Positions 1 to 9,676 of a DNA stretch of 56,095 nucleotides are shown here, one piece after another. Source of the DNA: an uncultured Prevotellaceae bacterium. Its GTDB lineage: Bacteria; Bacteroidota; Bacteroidia; Bacteroidales; Bacteroidaceae. The DNA lies in the NCBI GenBank assembly GCA_946415705.1, contig CAMKTN010000013.1, positions 1-56,095 of the forward strand. The letters run 5' to 3'. Below the pieces are notes generated by a model, which was given only the letters and a program-made list of their open reading frames with translations, was not told the origin of the DNA and made no database searches. Position numbers and translations under genes: made by a program. Every line of letters starts with the position of its first letter. Positions within the stretch are counted from its first letter, which is position 1.

Positions 1-16
1 TTCTCGTTTGCGGGTG

Positions 17-47
17 CAAAGGTACGGCGTTTTTTTCATTCACGCAA
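17..47 (-). promoter_or_regulatory. Bacteroidota promoter firing leftward out of the window
   Basis: On the minus strand a TACCTTTG -7 box (17-24) is preceded, after exactly 20 bases, by TTG (45-47). This fits the Bacteroidota primary sigma consensus. The gene it serves lies beyond the left edge. Confidence 0.7.
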
Positions 48-168
48 GAGTTTTAAGAAAAAAGTTAACTGAGAAGTGCATTTTTTCTTTCTGGACAGGC
101 TCTTGTGCACGCGCACATGCGTACATATTTTATATATTATAGGGAATGTTCGTTTTTCTGTAAAAAAC

Positions 169-199
169 TTGTTTTTCCGCTAAGCATGCATTACCTTTG
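169..199 (+). promoter_or_regulatory. mnmA promoter
   Basis: TTG at 169-171, 20-base spacer, TACCTTTG at 192-199. Transcription should begin near 205, so the mnmA start must be the ATG at 219 rather than the in-frame ATG at 105, which lies upstream of the promoter. Confidence 0.8.
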
Positions 200-218
200 C
201 AGCGCCAAACAAGAACAC

Positions 219-1316
219 ATGAGAGATTTACGAGGCAAGAAAGTCGCAGCATTGCTATCGGGTGGCGTGGACAGTTCGGTAGCTGTAGCTGTATTGGTGG
301 AGCAAGGCATCCGCCCAGACTTGTGGTATATACAGATTGGCCCTGACCGGGACACGACAGATTTCACATGTACCATAGAGGAGGATTTGGAGATGGCACG
401 TGCGGTGGCGCATAAGTACGGGCTTCCTCTGCAGGTCATCGACTTGCACAAGGATTACTGGGACAAGGTGGTGGATTACACCATCTCGCAAGTGCGGCAG
501 GGCTTGACACCAAACCCCGATGTGATGTGCAATCGGCTAATCAAATTCGGCGTCTTCGACGAGCGCGTAGGCAAAGACTACGACATCATCGCCACGGGGC
601 ATTATGCCACGACAGAGGAAGATGAGAAAGGGCGCATTTGGCTGTGCACCAGCCCCGACCCCGTGAAGGACCAGACGGACTTCCTGGCTCAGCTGCAGCC
701 ATGGCAGCTGCAGAAGGCTTGCTTCCCCATCGGCCATCTGCCGAAGTCGGAGGTACGCGCCATCGCCGAGCGTGAGCACTTGAGCGCCGCACACCGGAAA
801 GACAGCCAGGGAATCTGTTTCTTAGGCAAGATCAACTACAACGACTATATCCGCAAATACCTGGGTGAGCAGCCCGGACAGGTCATCGACCGCGCGACGG
901 GCAAGGTACTGGGAATGCACCGCGGTCTGTGGTTCCACACCATCGGCCAGCGCAAGGGCTTAGGTTTCGGTGGCGGCCCATGGTATGTGGTGGAGAAGGA
1001 TATGGCGCGTAACATCTTGTGGGTAGCCAATGGCTATGACACCATAGAGGCTTACGCAGACCACTTCTTCATCGCAGCGCCCCACTGGCTGACGGTAGAT
1101 CCCTTCGACGGAACCGCCAAGCACACGGCGCTGGCGATGACCATCAAGATCAGGCATACCCCAGACTTCTGCCCGGCAGAGGTCACGCCCCTACCCGACG
1201 GCCGATTGGAAGTGAAGACGGAGCGCCCGCTGCAGGGCGTAGCCCCTGGACAGTTCGCCGTGCTTTACGATGCAGAGAAGCACCGCTGTTACGGTTCTGG
1301 AGAAATCCGCAGATAA
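219..1316 (+). CDS. mnmA: tRNA-specific 2-thiouridylase MnmA
   Basis: ATP-dependent sulfuration of the wobble uridine (U34) of tRNAs for Lys, Glu and Gln in the cytoplasm. The 365-residue product is the usual family length. Visible features are the PP-loop LLSGGVDSS near residue 12, the NPDVMCN segment with the first catalytic Cys at about 104, and SQGICFLG with the second at about 200, followed by the beta-barrel C-terminal domain. An in-frame ATG at 105 would add 38 residues of non-family sequence but lies upstream of the promoter at 169-199, so 219 is chosen. The gene is monocistronic and ends in a hairpin terminator shared with the convergent lyase gene. Confidence 0.95.
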   Translation: MRDLRGKKVAALLSGGVDSSVAVAVLVEQGIRPDLWYIQIGPDRDTTDFTCTIEEDLEMARAVAHKYGLPLQVIDLHKDYWDKVVDYTISQVRQGLTPNPDVMCNRLIKFGVFDERVGKDYDIIATGHYATTEEDEKGRIWLCTSPDPVKDQTDFLAQLQPWQLQKACFPIGHLPKSEVRAIAEREHLSAAHRKDSQGICFLGKINYNDYIRKYLGEQPGQVIDRATGKVLGMHRGLWFHTIGQRKGLGFGGGPWYVVEKDMARNILWVANGYDTIEAYADHFFIAAPHWLTVDPFDGTAKHTALAMTIKIRHTPDFCPAEVTPLPDGRLEVKTERPLQGVAPGQFAVLYDAEKHRCYGSGEIRR

Positions 1317-1317
1317 C

Positions 1318-1353
1318 AATGAAGAAGCCGCCCCTCCGGGCGGCTTCTTCATT
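1318..1353. terminator. bidirectional hairpin terminator between mnmA and the lyase
   Basis: A perfect 16-bp stem (1318-1333 with 1338-1353) closes a 4-base loop, immediately after the mnmA stop and 2 bases before the stop of the convergent gene. The symmetric stem can serve both directions; the T-tracts are short. Confidence 0.8.
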
Positions 1354-1355
1354 TC

Positions 1356-4300
1356 TTATTTCACGAATACTTTCCTACCATTAATGATGTATGTCTGTCC
1401 ACGACGCGTTTCCGTAACACGACGCCCGTCAAGCGTATAGATGACAGTTTTTCCACTCTCATCTGTAGCGACACCACGGATGCCCACAGGAGCTATATCC
1501 GTCACACGAAGAATACCTTGTTGGATATCCTTGGTATCCCAGAAGAGGCCCATCTCGGCATCTATCACCTGCGTCTCCAGAACTGGTGTACCCGTACAGG
1601 TTGTTACATCCTTCCACAGGAGGACACTGTCACCGACTTGTACATTAGAGGCAAATGTCGAGCCATAGTGCAAGCGGATCGTGCCGTTCATCGTCAATCG
1701 ATTAATGTTCTGGATACTCGTGCCACCCGTGTTCGTCACAACACCTGCGGCATTGGTTACGGCAGCACGTGCCAGGCCAAGATCCAAGACGGCACCGCTG
1801 GAGATGGTCACATTCTTGCCACCAAAATCCATGTAGCCTGTAGTGGCTGTTGCCGTAGCACCCACCTGCAACGTAGAGCCAGTACTAAAGGTATAAGAAG
1901 CATTGGTCAATGGCGTAGTACCCGTTGCGCCAGACAGTGTAGCGTTGCGTGCCACAGTCAGCGCTCCCGTTCCGAGCGTTGCTCCCGCCTTGACGCACAG
2001 CGTTCCGGCATTGACACGAGTGTTACCCGTATGAGTGCTCTTGCCACTGAAAGTAGCGATGCCAGTGCCTACTTTCGTAAGGTTGGAGTTGGCAGTCACG
2101 GTTCCGCCCCATGTCCAGTTTGCATCATTGCCCACCTGCCAGGTGTTAGCCCCACTGCCACCACTGCTGCTGAAGCTTGCATATCCTCCCAGCTTACCTG
2201 TGCCCGCAAGCTTGCCGATAGCGAATGTCTTGCCTGTGTTCTGAACTTCCAGACCTGCTGCAATATTCAAGGTTCCCTTCGGCATACCATTAGCCGTATT
2301 CAGTGTCCAACGTGGTCCTGAATCGTCGGTACGGCCCGTGGCATTGATGGTTCCTTCGAAATCGCGGAAATCCATGGCCAGCTGCGTACGCGTGGCGAAC
2401 CAAGTAGTTCCCTTGATCTCAGAGCAATAGATTGTCAACGTTCCCTCGCCAGTGACCTTGTTTGTATAGGTGGCATTATCCACGGAGCTCCAGCTTCCTG
2501 TCTTTCCTTTAGGTACATAAAGTGTAAAACTACTGCCCGTATTCTCGAGGTAGGAACCGCCTTGGAACTCTACTGTATTTGCGATTCTGTTGGCATTGAT
2601 ACATTGTACCGTACCTGCCGCCACAATGAGTCGCTGAAGTGAGGAGGAGGTGTTGAACTTCATCCATCCGGCTCCGCGTTTGGTAAGGACTGTGCCAGAG
2701 ATGGGTTTGTTGACAACGAAGTCGCCAGCATTATTGATGACACCGCCTGCTTCGCTGGCCATCTGCATCGGTGAGCCTTGTGTGACCACACCACTGGTAG
2801 AGAGCTCGGCCCCATTTTCTATCACAAACTTAGATGCCGTCGTCGTCACCGCACCGAGGTTGCCGTATGCCATGTTCTCGTTGCTGAGGTTGGTGACTAT
2901 CACCTTTCCGCCACTAATGCGCGTACCGCCTGTGAAGGTGTTATCGGTTTGAATAGTAAGGCTTCCAGTGCCATCCTTAACCAGCGAGGTCGCGCCTACG
3001 ATAGCACCTGTTCCTTTGAATGTGTAGCCCTTCGAGGCATCAACGATGACACTTTTCGCATCTATCTCGCCTTTGATGTTCACGGAGAGTTTCGTGGCAT
3101 CGTTGGTGAAGCGCACGATATCGCCCGTCACGAAATAGTCCGGTTCACCCTCCGGTTGGTCTGTGAGGCGGAAGTTGCGGTCGCCACCAAACTGCCAGTC
3201 AGCACTCTCCGCTCCCGTCCACAAGACGTCGCTTGCCTGACGAACATCTGTCACAACGAGATAGAGTTTGTCGCCGTCCTGTCGGAGTGAAGACCTCTTC
3301 TCTGTGCCCAGACCTTCAATGATGATCTCAGAAAGCGTTCCTTTGACCGTCTCCAAGCCCTCCATGATGAGGTAATCACCCGAGGCAATCGTGTTGCCGT
3401 GGTTGACGAGCTCAATGACCGGTGCGAGATACTTAGGTCCATAAGTGAGCCAAGTCCCCGACAGCTTTGTCTCGATTTCAAGAGTGCGCGTTGTGACCTT
3501 GTCGGCCTTCACGCCGTCAGCATAGATATCCAGTTGCAATCGCGAACCGAACCCGAGAATCAGGGAGTCTGTTGTGATGGCACCTTGTTTTTCAGCACCT
3601 CCGGGACGTATGGTAGCATTGTAATCCGCTTTAATACGTCTGAAGGAGCCGCCATCGGAATTCAATGCCGTATGGCGGTTGAGCCACAGTGAGGATTGCA
3701 ACATCGTACCCGAGAACGTCAGCGTACCATTCCATACGTCGGTCGGTGCCGTGTGGTTCATTGCCACCGCCGGCAGTTTGAGTTCACCTTCTCCCTGCTT
3801 GACGATTCGTGTTGCTCCAGCAAAGCCGCCGCCAGTAGCAGTGCAGGTATAGGTCGTGAAAGTCGGAGCGATTTTGCTGCTTGATTCTGCAGGATTGTTT
3901 CCCTGCACCCAGTGGGGCACGTTGAAGAACGCGACCTGAGGATGTGCGCCCTCGCTAATGGTGACGCTAAAATTACCGTTCGCAAATGCAAGCACCTGTT
4001 TATCATTCATGTCTGCACCGATGGTACCGCCGTTTGCCACAAGAACTCTTCCGGTGGTTGTCAATGCAGGAGGTGCTTCCGTGATACCTTCCAGCTCTCC
4101 CAGGAAATAGCTGGTATGAGGGGGCTGGTTGTAACCGATGGTTTCCCATACCATACCATTGCGATAGCCATGGTCATACCACAGCGAAGGGATACGGAAG
4201 GTTGTGGGTCTTGAGGTGGTATAGAGGCGCATGCCGGTACCGTTAGCCACCAGCAGTTCCTCACGCCAGTCGCCAAGGATATCACCCGTGAGGCAGGCAT

Positions 4301-5960
4301 TGTTCTTGGAATCGTTATTCAGGTGGCCCTCCGAGTTGAATATACGTCCGCCATCGAGCTTCTCAATTTTAGCGGCCTTGGCAGTACCGGGGCTGTCAAG
4401 GATCTCCGAGCAGAGGTCGCCATCCCAATAGATGCGGAAATTCAGGGCATAACCACCCTGTCCGCTGATAACCTTGTCCGCAGTGAGGCTGAGGACACCC
4501 GTCTGCGATGACTGTCCTACGCATCCCGGGTATCTATTGGTGAAATTGCCAGCAAGCGCACGGCCGTCATCACCGGTGCTCTGCATGCGATAATACATTT
4601 GTGATGTGGTGGCGTTGCGATAGTTCATTGCCGGCTCATCCTCGTTACAAGCAAAGAACTCCAGGCCCCAACGGTAGGGGTCGAGGTCTGAGCAGTGCTG
4701 CGCATCTCCGTGGCCAAGCCCCGTCGTCGAAAGACCCTTACCATTATCATCAATAATCATAGAGCCAAAGACTATCTCATCGCGCCCATCCAGATCTACA
4801 TCCTGAATACCGAAGTTGTGGTAGCCGTTGCCATACCACGGACTGTTCCAGCCTTGGTTGTTACTCCAATACCAACGCTGCGAGAGAGCATGGGTGGCCG
4901 GATCCACATTAAGCGCAACGAATTTATGGCGAGTATAGCAACCACGTCCGAGGAAGATGCTGGGATGCTGGCCATCGAGATAGGGAGCACCGAAATAGTG
5001 CTTTGTAGAGCGGTGACCGCCATCACCGTCCTGCCCCCAAACGGCGAGGCTCTGTGACTCTCCACTCTCATAACGTTTGAGAGGATATGCCATGGGGGTG
5101 AAGCTGTCTTTTGTACCATCCCAGCCGTAAGGTTCGCCCGTCTCGCCATTGAGGTAAAGCAGGTACTCATCGCCCACGCAGGTGTACTGGTCACGCGGAG
5201 CGTAATAGTTCATGTTACCGATGGCTATATCGTGACCTGTTTTGGTGTGAACATACATATTGTTAGCACCGCGCAGCAACACCTCTGCCTTGCCATCCAT
5301 GTCCCAGTCGAAAGCCACAGCATCCCACTGTTCATCGGGACCTGCCATCATGTTCGGACCAAGGTCTATCCACCACAAGCGCTCACCCGTGAGCTTGATG
5401 ATTTCAATACGGTGGAAGCGGGTTTTATTATTGGCATCGTTGACTCCACCTGTATAGTTACGCTTGCAGATGAGTTCTACAATTCCATCACCATCGACAT
5501 CCGCAGGCACGCAGTCATTAAACTCATATAATGAAGTGCAGTCTATTCCTGCCCTATCCACTGCTGGCTGGCACGGAATATCGAGATAGCCAGTATGGGG
5601 ATTATCGCTGACACCGTTCGTGAGATTTGAGATGCCGCTCCAGCGTTGGACTTCCTTGCAGAGCTGACCCTCCTGGCCACCTCTGACAGCAGCCACCTGA
5701 TACTTACTGGCCGCTGTTCCGGTTGCATGCACATAGTTGCTTACCTTCAGGCCGCCCTTGAGGAGCGACCCATTGCAGTAAAGATTATATGTCACATCGT
5801 GGTATTCCTCTGGAAGGATACGCCATGAAATAAAATTTCCAGAGCCGCTCATAGCCACAGTGGCTACAAGACCGCGGTCTAATTTGTCCGTGAAACGCTG
5901 CGCAAAGGCGGTCGCTGACAAACCAAACAGCATCACGAAAAGAAAGATTTTGTGTTTCAT
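1356..5960 (-). CDS. secreted PL11-type rhamnogalacturonan lyase with autotransporter-like repeats and T9SS tail
   Basis: Likely cleaves the rhamnogalacturonan I backbone of pectin by beta-elimination. A signal peptide (residues 1-20, ending AFA-Q) precedes a PL11/YesW-like catalytic region at about 22-625, with Ca-binding-type loops such as DVDGDGIVEL, DWDMDGKAEV and DVDLDGRDEI. Residues about 630-1490 are beta-rich, with passenger-associated-type repeats near 1005 (GGTRISGGKVIV) and 1315 (NTRVNAGTLCVKAG). The last 30 or so residues (IYTLDGRRV ... INGRKVFVK) look like a T9SS sorting tail, implying export to the surface or medium. At 1534 residues it is far longer than a typical ~600-residue PL11. 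It stands alone, with no SusC/SusD genes beside it. Family call is strong; the role of the middle region is unknown. Confidence 0.85.
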   Translation of the reverse strand: MKHKIFLFVMLFGLSATAFAQRFTDKLDRGLVATVAMSGSGNFISWRILPEEYHDVTYNLYCNGSLLKGGLKVSNYVHATGTAASKYQVAAVRGGQEGQLCKEVQRWSGISNLTNGVSDNPHTGYLDIPCQPAVDRAGIDCTSLYEFNDCVPADVDGDGIVELICKRNYTGGVNDANNKTRFHRIEIIKLTGERLWWIDLGPNMMAGPDEQWDAVAFDWDMDGKAEVLLRGANNMYVHTKTGHDIAIGNMNYYAPRDQYTCVGDEYLLYLNGETGEPYGWDGTKDSFTPMAYPLKRYESGESQSLAVWGQDGDGGHRSTKHYFGAPYLDGQHPSIFLGRGCYTRHKFVALNVDPATHALSQRWYWSNNQGWNSPWYGNGYHNFGIQDVDLDGRDEIVFGSMIIDDNGKGLSTTGLGHGDAQHCSDLDPYRWGLEFFACNEDEPAMNYRNATTSQMYYRMQSTGDDGRALAGNFTNRYPGCVGQSSQTGVLSLTADKVISGQGGYALNFRIYWDGDLCSEILDSPGTAKAAKIEKLDGGRIFNSEGHLNNDSKNNACLTGDILGDWREELLVANGTGMRLYTTSRPTTFRIPSLWYDHGYRNGMVWETIGYNQPPHTSYFLGELEGITEAPPALTTTGRVLVANGGTIGADMNDKQVLAFANGNFSVTISEGAHPQVAFFNVPHWVQGNNPAESSSKIAPTFTTYTCTATGGGFAGATRIVKQGEGELKLPAVAMNHTAPTDVWNGTLTFSGTMLQSSLWLNRHTALNSDGGSFRRIKADYNATIRPGGAEKQGAITTDSLILGFGSRLQLDIYADGVKADKVTTRTLEIETKLSGTWLTYGPKYLAPVIELVNHGNTIASGDYLIMEGLETVKGTLSEIIIEGLGTEKRSSLRQDGDKLYLVVTDVRQASDVLWTGAESADWQFGGDRNFRLTDQPEGEPDYFVTGDIVRFTNDATKLSVNIKGEIDAKSVIVDASKGYTFKGTGAIVGATSLVKDGTGSLTIQTDNTFTGGTRISGGKVIVTNLSNENMAYGNLGAVTTTASKFVIENGAELSTSGVVTQGSPMQMASEAGGVINNAGDFVVNKPISGTVLTKRGAGWMKFNTSSSLQRLIVAAGTVQCINANRIANTVEFQGGSYLENTGSSFTLYVPKGKTGSWSSVDNATYTNKVTGEGTLTIYCSEIKGTTWFATRTQLAMDFRDFEGTINATGRTDDSGPRWTLNTANGMPKGTLNIAAGLEVQNTGKTFAIGKLAGTGKLGGYASFSSSGGSGANTWQVGNDANWTWGGTVTANSNLTKVGTGIATFSGKSTHTGNTRVNAGTLCVKAGATLGTGALTVARNATLSGATGTTPLTNASYTFSTGSTLQVGATATATTGYMDFGGKNVTISSGAVLDLGLARAAVTNAAGVVTNTGGTSIQNINRLTMNGTIRLHYGSTFASNVQVGDSVLLWKDVTTCTGTPVLETQVIDAEMGLFWDTKDIQQGILRVTDIAPVGIRGVATDESGKTVIYTLDGRRVTETRRGQTYIINGRKVFVK

Positions 5961-6009
5961 TGATTGTAACTATAGTTTGTTATTCGAGGCAAATGACCAA
6001 TTTCCGGTG

Positions 6010-6017
6010 CAAAGATA
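6010..6017 (-). promoter_or_regulatory. -7 box for the lyase gene
   Basis: TATCTTTG on the minus strand, 50 bases before the lyase ATG. No convincing TTG box lies at the expected distance, so only the -7 element is called. Confidence 0.55.
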
Positions 6018-6108
6018 GCGTGTATTCTTAAAGAAAACGAAAAAAACAAAGGATTTTAACCAAACTTTCGTTCAAAAGGCACTAAAAACAAAGAAAATAT
6101 TCGCTTTG

Positions 6109-6140
6109 CTTGCCCAAACGCAAAAAAATATGTTACTTTG
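6109..6140 (+). promoter_or_regulatory. promoter of the glycan/lipid locus first gene
   Basis: CTTG (6109-6112), 20-base spacer, TTACTTTG (6133-6140). It lies 30 bases before the DUF4254 ATG and diverges from the lyase promoter. Confidence 0.65.
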
Positions 6141-6170
6141 CACACTTAACAATAACAAATACTACTGCTT

Positions 6171-6770
6171 ATGACATTCTCTGAGCTAGCCCGTCCCATC
6201 TTCGAACGCGCCATTCTCGACTACCACAAGGCTGACGATGTGGACACTCCGATGCACAATCCGTACAGCGAAGGCATCGAGGCCGACCTCTATCGCAAGT
6301 GTTGGATTGACACGGTACAATGGCATCTGGAGGACATCATCCGCGACCCGCAGATTGATCCGTTAGAGGCCTTGGCCCTCAAACGTCGCATCGACCAGAG
6401 CAACCAAGACCGCACAGATCTGGTGGAGACTATCGACAGCTACTTCTATACCAAGTACCACGATATCACTCCGCTCCCCGATGCAACCATCAACACTGAA
6501 AGTCCGGCATGGGCCGTCGATCGCCTCAGCATCCTGGCGCTGAAAATCTACCACATGCGAGAACAGGCTGAACGCTCCGATGCCAGCGAGGCACATCGCG
6601 CGACCTGCCAGCAGAAGCTCAATGTGCTGCTGGAGCAGCAGACAGACCTCTCCACCGCCATCGACCAGCTCTTGGCAGACATCGAGGCTGGGCGCAAATG
6701 GATGAAGGTGTATAAGCAGATGAAGATGTACAACGACCCCGATACGAACCCGGTATTGTATTCCAAATGA
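6171..6770 (+). CDS. DUF4254 family protein
   Basis: A 199-residue, predicted all-helical, charged cytoplasmic protein resembling DUF4254 (segments such as NPYSEGIEADLYRKCW near residue 31 and SPAWAVDRLSILALKIYHM near 110). No catalytic motif is recognisable and the family function is unknown to me. Its stop overlaps the start of the GT9 gene (ATGA). This tight coupling suggests it supports lipid A-core or surface-glycan assembly. It has its own promoter and heads the cluster. Confidence 0.8.
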   Translation: MTFSELARPIFERAILDYHKADDVDTPMHNPYSEGIEADLYRKCWIDTVQWHLEDIIRDPQIDPLEALALKRRIDQSNQDRTDLVETIDSYFYTKYHDITPLPDATINTESPAWAVDRLSILALKIYHMREQAERSDASEAHRATCQQKLNVLLEQQTDLSTAIDQLLADIEAGRKWMKVYKQMKMYNDPDTNPVLYSK

Positions 6771-7816
6771 CACACGTTATTGTGCTTCGTTTCTCAGCTA
6801 TGGGCGACGTGTTGATGACGCTTCCCGTTATCGACAGCTTTGCCCGTCAGCACCCCGACGTCCGCGTGACAGTCGTAAGCCGTCCTTGGGCGCAGCCGCT
6901 CTTCAGTCTGTTGCCATCAAACGTAGGATTCATGGCTGCCGACTTGAAAGGAGAGCACGCAGGCTACCATGGGCTTAACCTCTTAGCGCGAAGGCTTTTT
7001 GCCCTGCAGCCGACACACATCGCCGACCTGCACGACGTACTACGGACGAAATGGCTGCGCATGCGCTTGCATATCGCAGGACACCACGTGGCCCATATCC
7101 GAAAGGACCGACGTGCACGGAAAGCCTTCCTGTCTGCGGAGGTAAAAGTGCCGCAGACGAGCATGTTTGAGAAGTACGTGGATGTCTTTCGTCGTCTGGG
7201 TTTCGATGATTGGTCGCTGGATTTCAAGAGCCTTTATCCCCAAGGAGGTGCCGACCTCTCTACGGCAGTGCCCTCTTTCGACCCCTCTTTGCGCCCCGAG
7301 CGTCACTGGGTGGCCATCGCCCCGTTCTCCATACATGAAGGTAAGACATATCCTCAGGAACAGATGGAGGAGGTCATCCGTCAACTCAACGCCCGCGGTG
7401 ACACCCGTATCTTCCTCTTTGGCGCAGGCAAGACGGAGTCCGAAATCCTCGACCAATGGGCCGAGCGCTATGCTCACGCCGAAAACATGGCAGGCAAGCT
7501 CAACAACATCGCTGAAGAGTTGGCACTCATCTCACACTGCCAGGTCATGGTGAGCATGGACTCCGGCAATATGCACTTGGCCGCCTTAGCCGCCGTTCCC
7601 GTCGTCAGCATCTGGGGCGCGACGCACCCTTATGCGGGCTTCCTCGGCTATCAACAAAAACTCGACAACGTTCTGCAACGCACAGACCTCCCCTGCCGTC
7701 CCTGCTCCATTTTTGGTGACAAACCGTGCCAATTCGGCGACTATCGTTGTCTGACAGGCATCACTCCCGAAGCTGTGGTCGAGAAAGTGTCAGCCATCGT
7801 CTACGCCAACGCATAG
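6767..7816 (+). CDS. GT9 (heptosyltransferase-like) glycosyltransferase
   Basis: Probably adds a heptose or similar sugar to the LPS inner core from an ADP-activated donor on the cytoplasmic side. The 349-residue product starts with VLRFSAMGDVLMTLPVI, typical of the GT9 N-terminus. It carries a donor-site region with MVSMDSGNMHLAALAAVPVV and IWGATHPY in the C-terminal half. It overlaps DUF4254 by four bases and is followed 5 bases later by an LTA-synthase-like gene, so the three are probably one transcript. The acceptor cannot be inferred from sequence alone. Confidence 0.88.
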   Translation: MTHVIVLRFSAMGDVLMTLPVIDSFARQHPDVRVTVVSRPWAQPLFSLLPSNVGFMAADLKGEHAGYHGLNLLARRLFALQPTHIADLHDVLRTKWLRMRLHIAGHHVAHIRKDRRARKAFLSAEVKVPQTSMFEKYVDVFRRLGFDDWSLDFKSLYPQGGADLSTAVPSFDPSLRPERHWVAIAPFSIHEGKTYPQEQMEEVIRQLNARGDTRIFLFGAGKTESEILDQWAERYAHAENMAGKLNNIAEELALISHCQVMVSMDSGNMHLAALAAVPVVSIWGATHPYAGFLGYQQKLDNVLQRTDLPCRPCSIFGDKPCQFGDYRCLTGITPEAVVEKVSAIVYANA

Positions 7817-7821
7817 ATTGT

Positions 7822-9639
7822 ATGAGACAAAGAGTTACATTCCTACTTCGGATCTATTTGTGGACAATCCTCGTATTCTGTTTGGCCAAGATAGCCTTTA
7901 TGGTGAGCTGCCATACAGGGGATCTTACAATTACAGATTTGAAGGATGTACTCTGGCACGGGTTGACGCTTGACCTTTCAACAGCCCTGTATTTTCTCAT
8001 TCTGCCATTCCTCCTGACAATGGTGTGTGTCTGGTGGTATCGCCGCTCGGTCATCAACAAGGTTTTTTACACCTATTTTATGATCATCTCCGTCGCCTCT
8101 GCCTTGGCATTCGTGGCAGACTGCAGCCTATACCCCTTCTGGCGATTCAAGCTGGACGCCTCCTGTTTGCAATACCTGTCTTCCCCCAATGAGACCGCGG
8201 CCAGCGTGTCCACGGGTTATCTCATCATCCGGCTACTCATTCTGTTGGCCACGGCGGTATTCATCTTCTGGGGTTATGTGATTCCTATGCACCGGTGGAA
8301 AAATGTTACTGCTTCAGCCATTAAAAAAACGTTTGAAACGATCTTCTACATCCTCTGTATTCCGCTGCTTGTCATAGGCATCCGTGGCGGTCTGGGTGAA
8401 TCGACAACCAACATCGGACAAGTCTATTTCTCTCAGAACCAGTTCCTGAACCATGCCGCCGTGAACCCAGTCTTCAGCTTTCTGGCTTCTTTTGAGAAGA
8501 CGGCAAACCATATCGTGGACTATCATTTCTACGACGACGATGAATGTGCAGCACAACTGGAAGGCCTTTATCCCATTGCATCCACGGAGACTGATACCTT
8601 GCTCACTACCCAGCACCCCAATATCGTCATCGTACTCATGGAAAGTGCGGGGGACATCTTCAGCGAATATATGCCGAACCTGCAACGGCTAAAAGCTGAA
8701 GGCATCAACTTCTCAAACTGCTACGGTAACAGCTATCGGACAGACCGCGGCACCGTATGTACCTACAGCGGTTACCCTTCGTTCCCAACCTCCTCCGTCA
8801 TGAAGATGCCTCAGAAGACACGCTATCTGCCAAGCATCGCCTCCAGTTTGCGTAGAGAGGGATATCACACCTATTATCTCTATGGTGGTGATATCAATTT
8901 CACCAATATGCGCAGTTATCTGGTGACCACAGGTTGGGAGACGTTGACCTGGATGAAAGACTTTACGCAGCAGGAGCAGCACTCTGCGAAATGGGGTGTC
9001 AGGGATGACATCACATTCCATACCCTATACCAACAAATCACAGGTTTGCCCGAGGACGAGCGCTATCTCATCGGCTTCTCAACCCTCAGCTCCCACGAGC
9101 CCTGGGATGTGCCCATCAAGCAATATGAGGACGAAGTGCCCAATGCCTTCTACTACCTTGATACCTGCATCGGCGAATTCATGGAAAAGCTTAAGCAGAC
9201 ACCACAATGGGACAACCTGTTGCTTGTTTTCATCCCAGATCACAGCATAAATTACCGGGAATATTCGCAAACCCATCCGTTGCGCAACAAGATTCCCATG
9301 ATATGGACTGGCGGAGCCGTCAAGGCCCCCAAGGACATCCCCGTCCTCTGTAATCAGACAGACCTCGCCGCCACGTTATTAGGCCAGTTGCACCTGCCCC
9401 ATGACGACTTCCGCTGGAGCCGTGATGTGCTGAGTGCTTCCTATACCTATCCTTTTGCCATTCACACCTTCAACCACGGATTCTCGCTGATAGACAGTAC
9501 AGGATTCGTCGTCTATGACCTCGAAGCCCAACGTTTCTCGACAGTTGAGAGCACACAGCCTCAGCATCTGGAACGCATGGGGAAATCCATCCTGCAGGCC
9601 ACGACTGCAGACTTGAAATCATTAGAATCAAGCCATTGA
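7822..9639 (+). CDS. LTA-synthase/MdoB-like membrane sulfatase-fold phosphotransferase, copy 1
   Basis: Alkaline-phosphatase-superfamily membrane enzyme that likely transfers a phosphoglycerol or phosphoethanolamine-type group to a glycan or lipid outside the inner membrane. Five TM helices occupy about residues 8-190. The catalytic domain follows, with metal-site motifs VLMESAG (about 267), a candidate nucleophile Thr in RTDRGTVC (about 305), SSHEPWDVP and FIPDHS (about 470). Start 7822 follows the GT9 stop; an in-frame ATG at 7726 inside GT9 is rejected because it would add 32 residues before the first membrane helix. It differs from the next two copies around the nucleophile. Substrate is unknown. 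Confidence 0.82.
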   Translation: MRQRVTFLLRIYLWTILVFCLAKIAFMVSCHTGDLTITDLKDVLWHGLTLDLSTALYFLILPFLLTMVCVWWYRRSVINKVFYTYFMIISVASALAFVADCSLYPFWRFKLDASCLQYLSSPNETAASVSTGYLIIRLLILLATAVFIFWGYVIPMHRWKNVTASAIKKTFETIFYILCIPLLVIGIRGGLGESTTNIGQVYFSQNQFLNHAAVNPVFSFLASFEKTANHIVDYHFYDDDECAAQLEGLYPIASTETDTLLTTQHPNIVIVLMESAGDIFSEYMPNLQRLKAEGINFSNCYGNSYRTDRGTVCTYSGYPSFPTSSVMKMPQKTRYLPSIASSLRREGYHTYYLYGGDINFTNMRSYLVTTGWETLTWMKDFTQQEQHSAKWGVRDDITFHTLYQQITGLPEDERYLIGFSTLSSHEPWDVPIKQYEDEVPNAFYYLDTCIGEFMEKLKQTPQWDNLLLVFIPDHSINYREYSQTHPLRNKIPMIWTGGAVKAPKDIPVLCNQTDLAATLLGQLHLPHDDFRWSRDVLSASYTYPFAIHTFNHGFSLIDSTGFVVYDLEAQRFSTVESTQPQHLERMGKSILQATTADLKSLESSH

Positions 9640-9676
9640 CGCCTCATCATATTTCGGAATATCATTCGCTACAGAA

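Noticed and set aside
105-218. N-terminal extension of mnmA from an ATG at 105
   Set aside because: It lies upstream of the TTG-N20-TACCTTTG promoter at 169-199 and adds residues not seen in the MnmA family.
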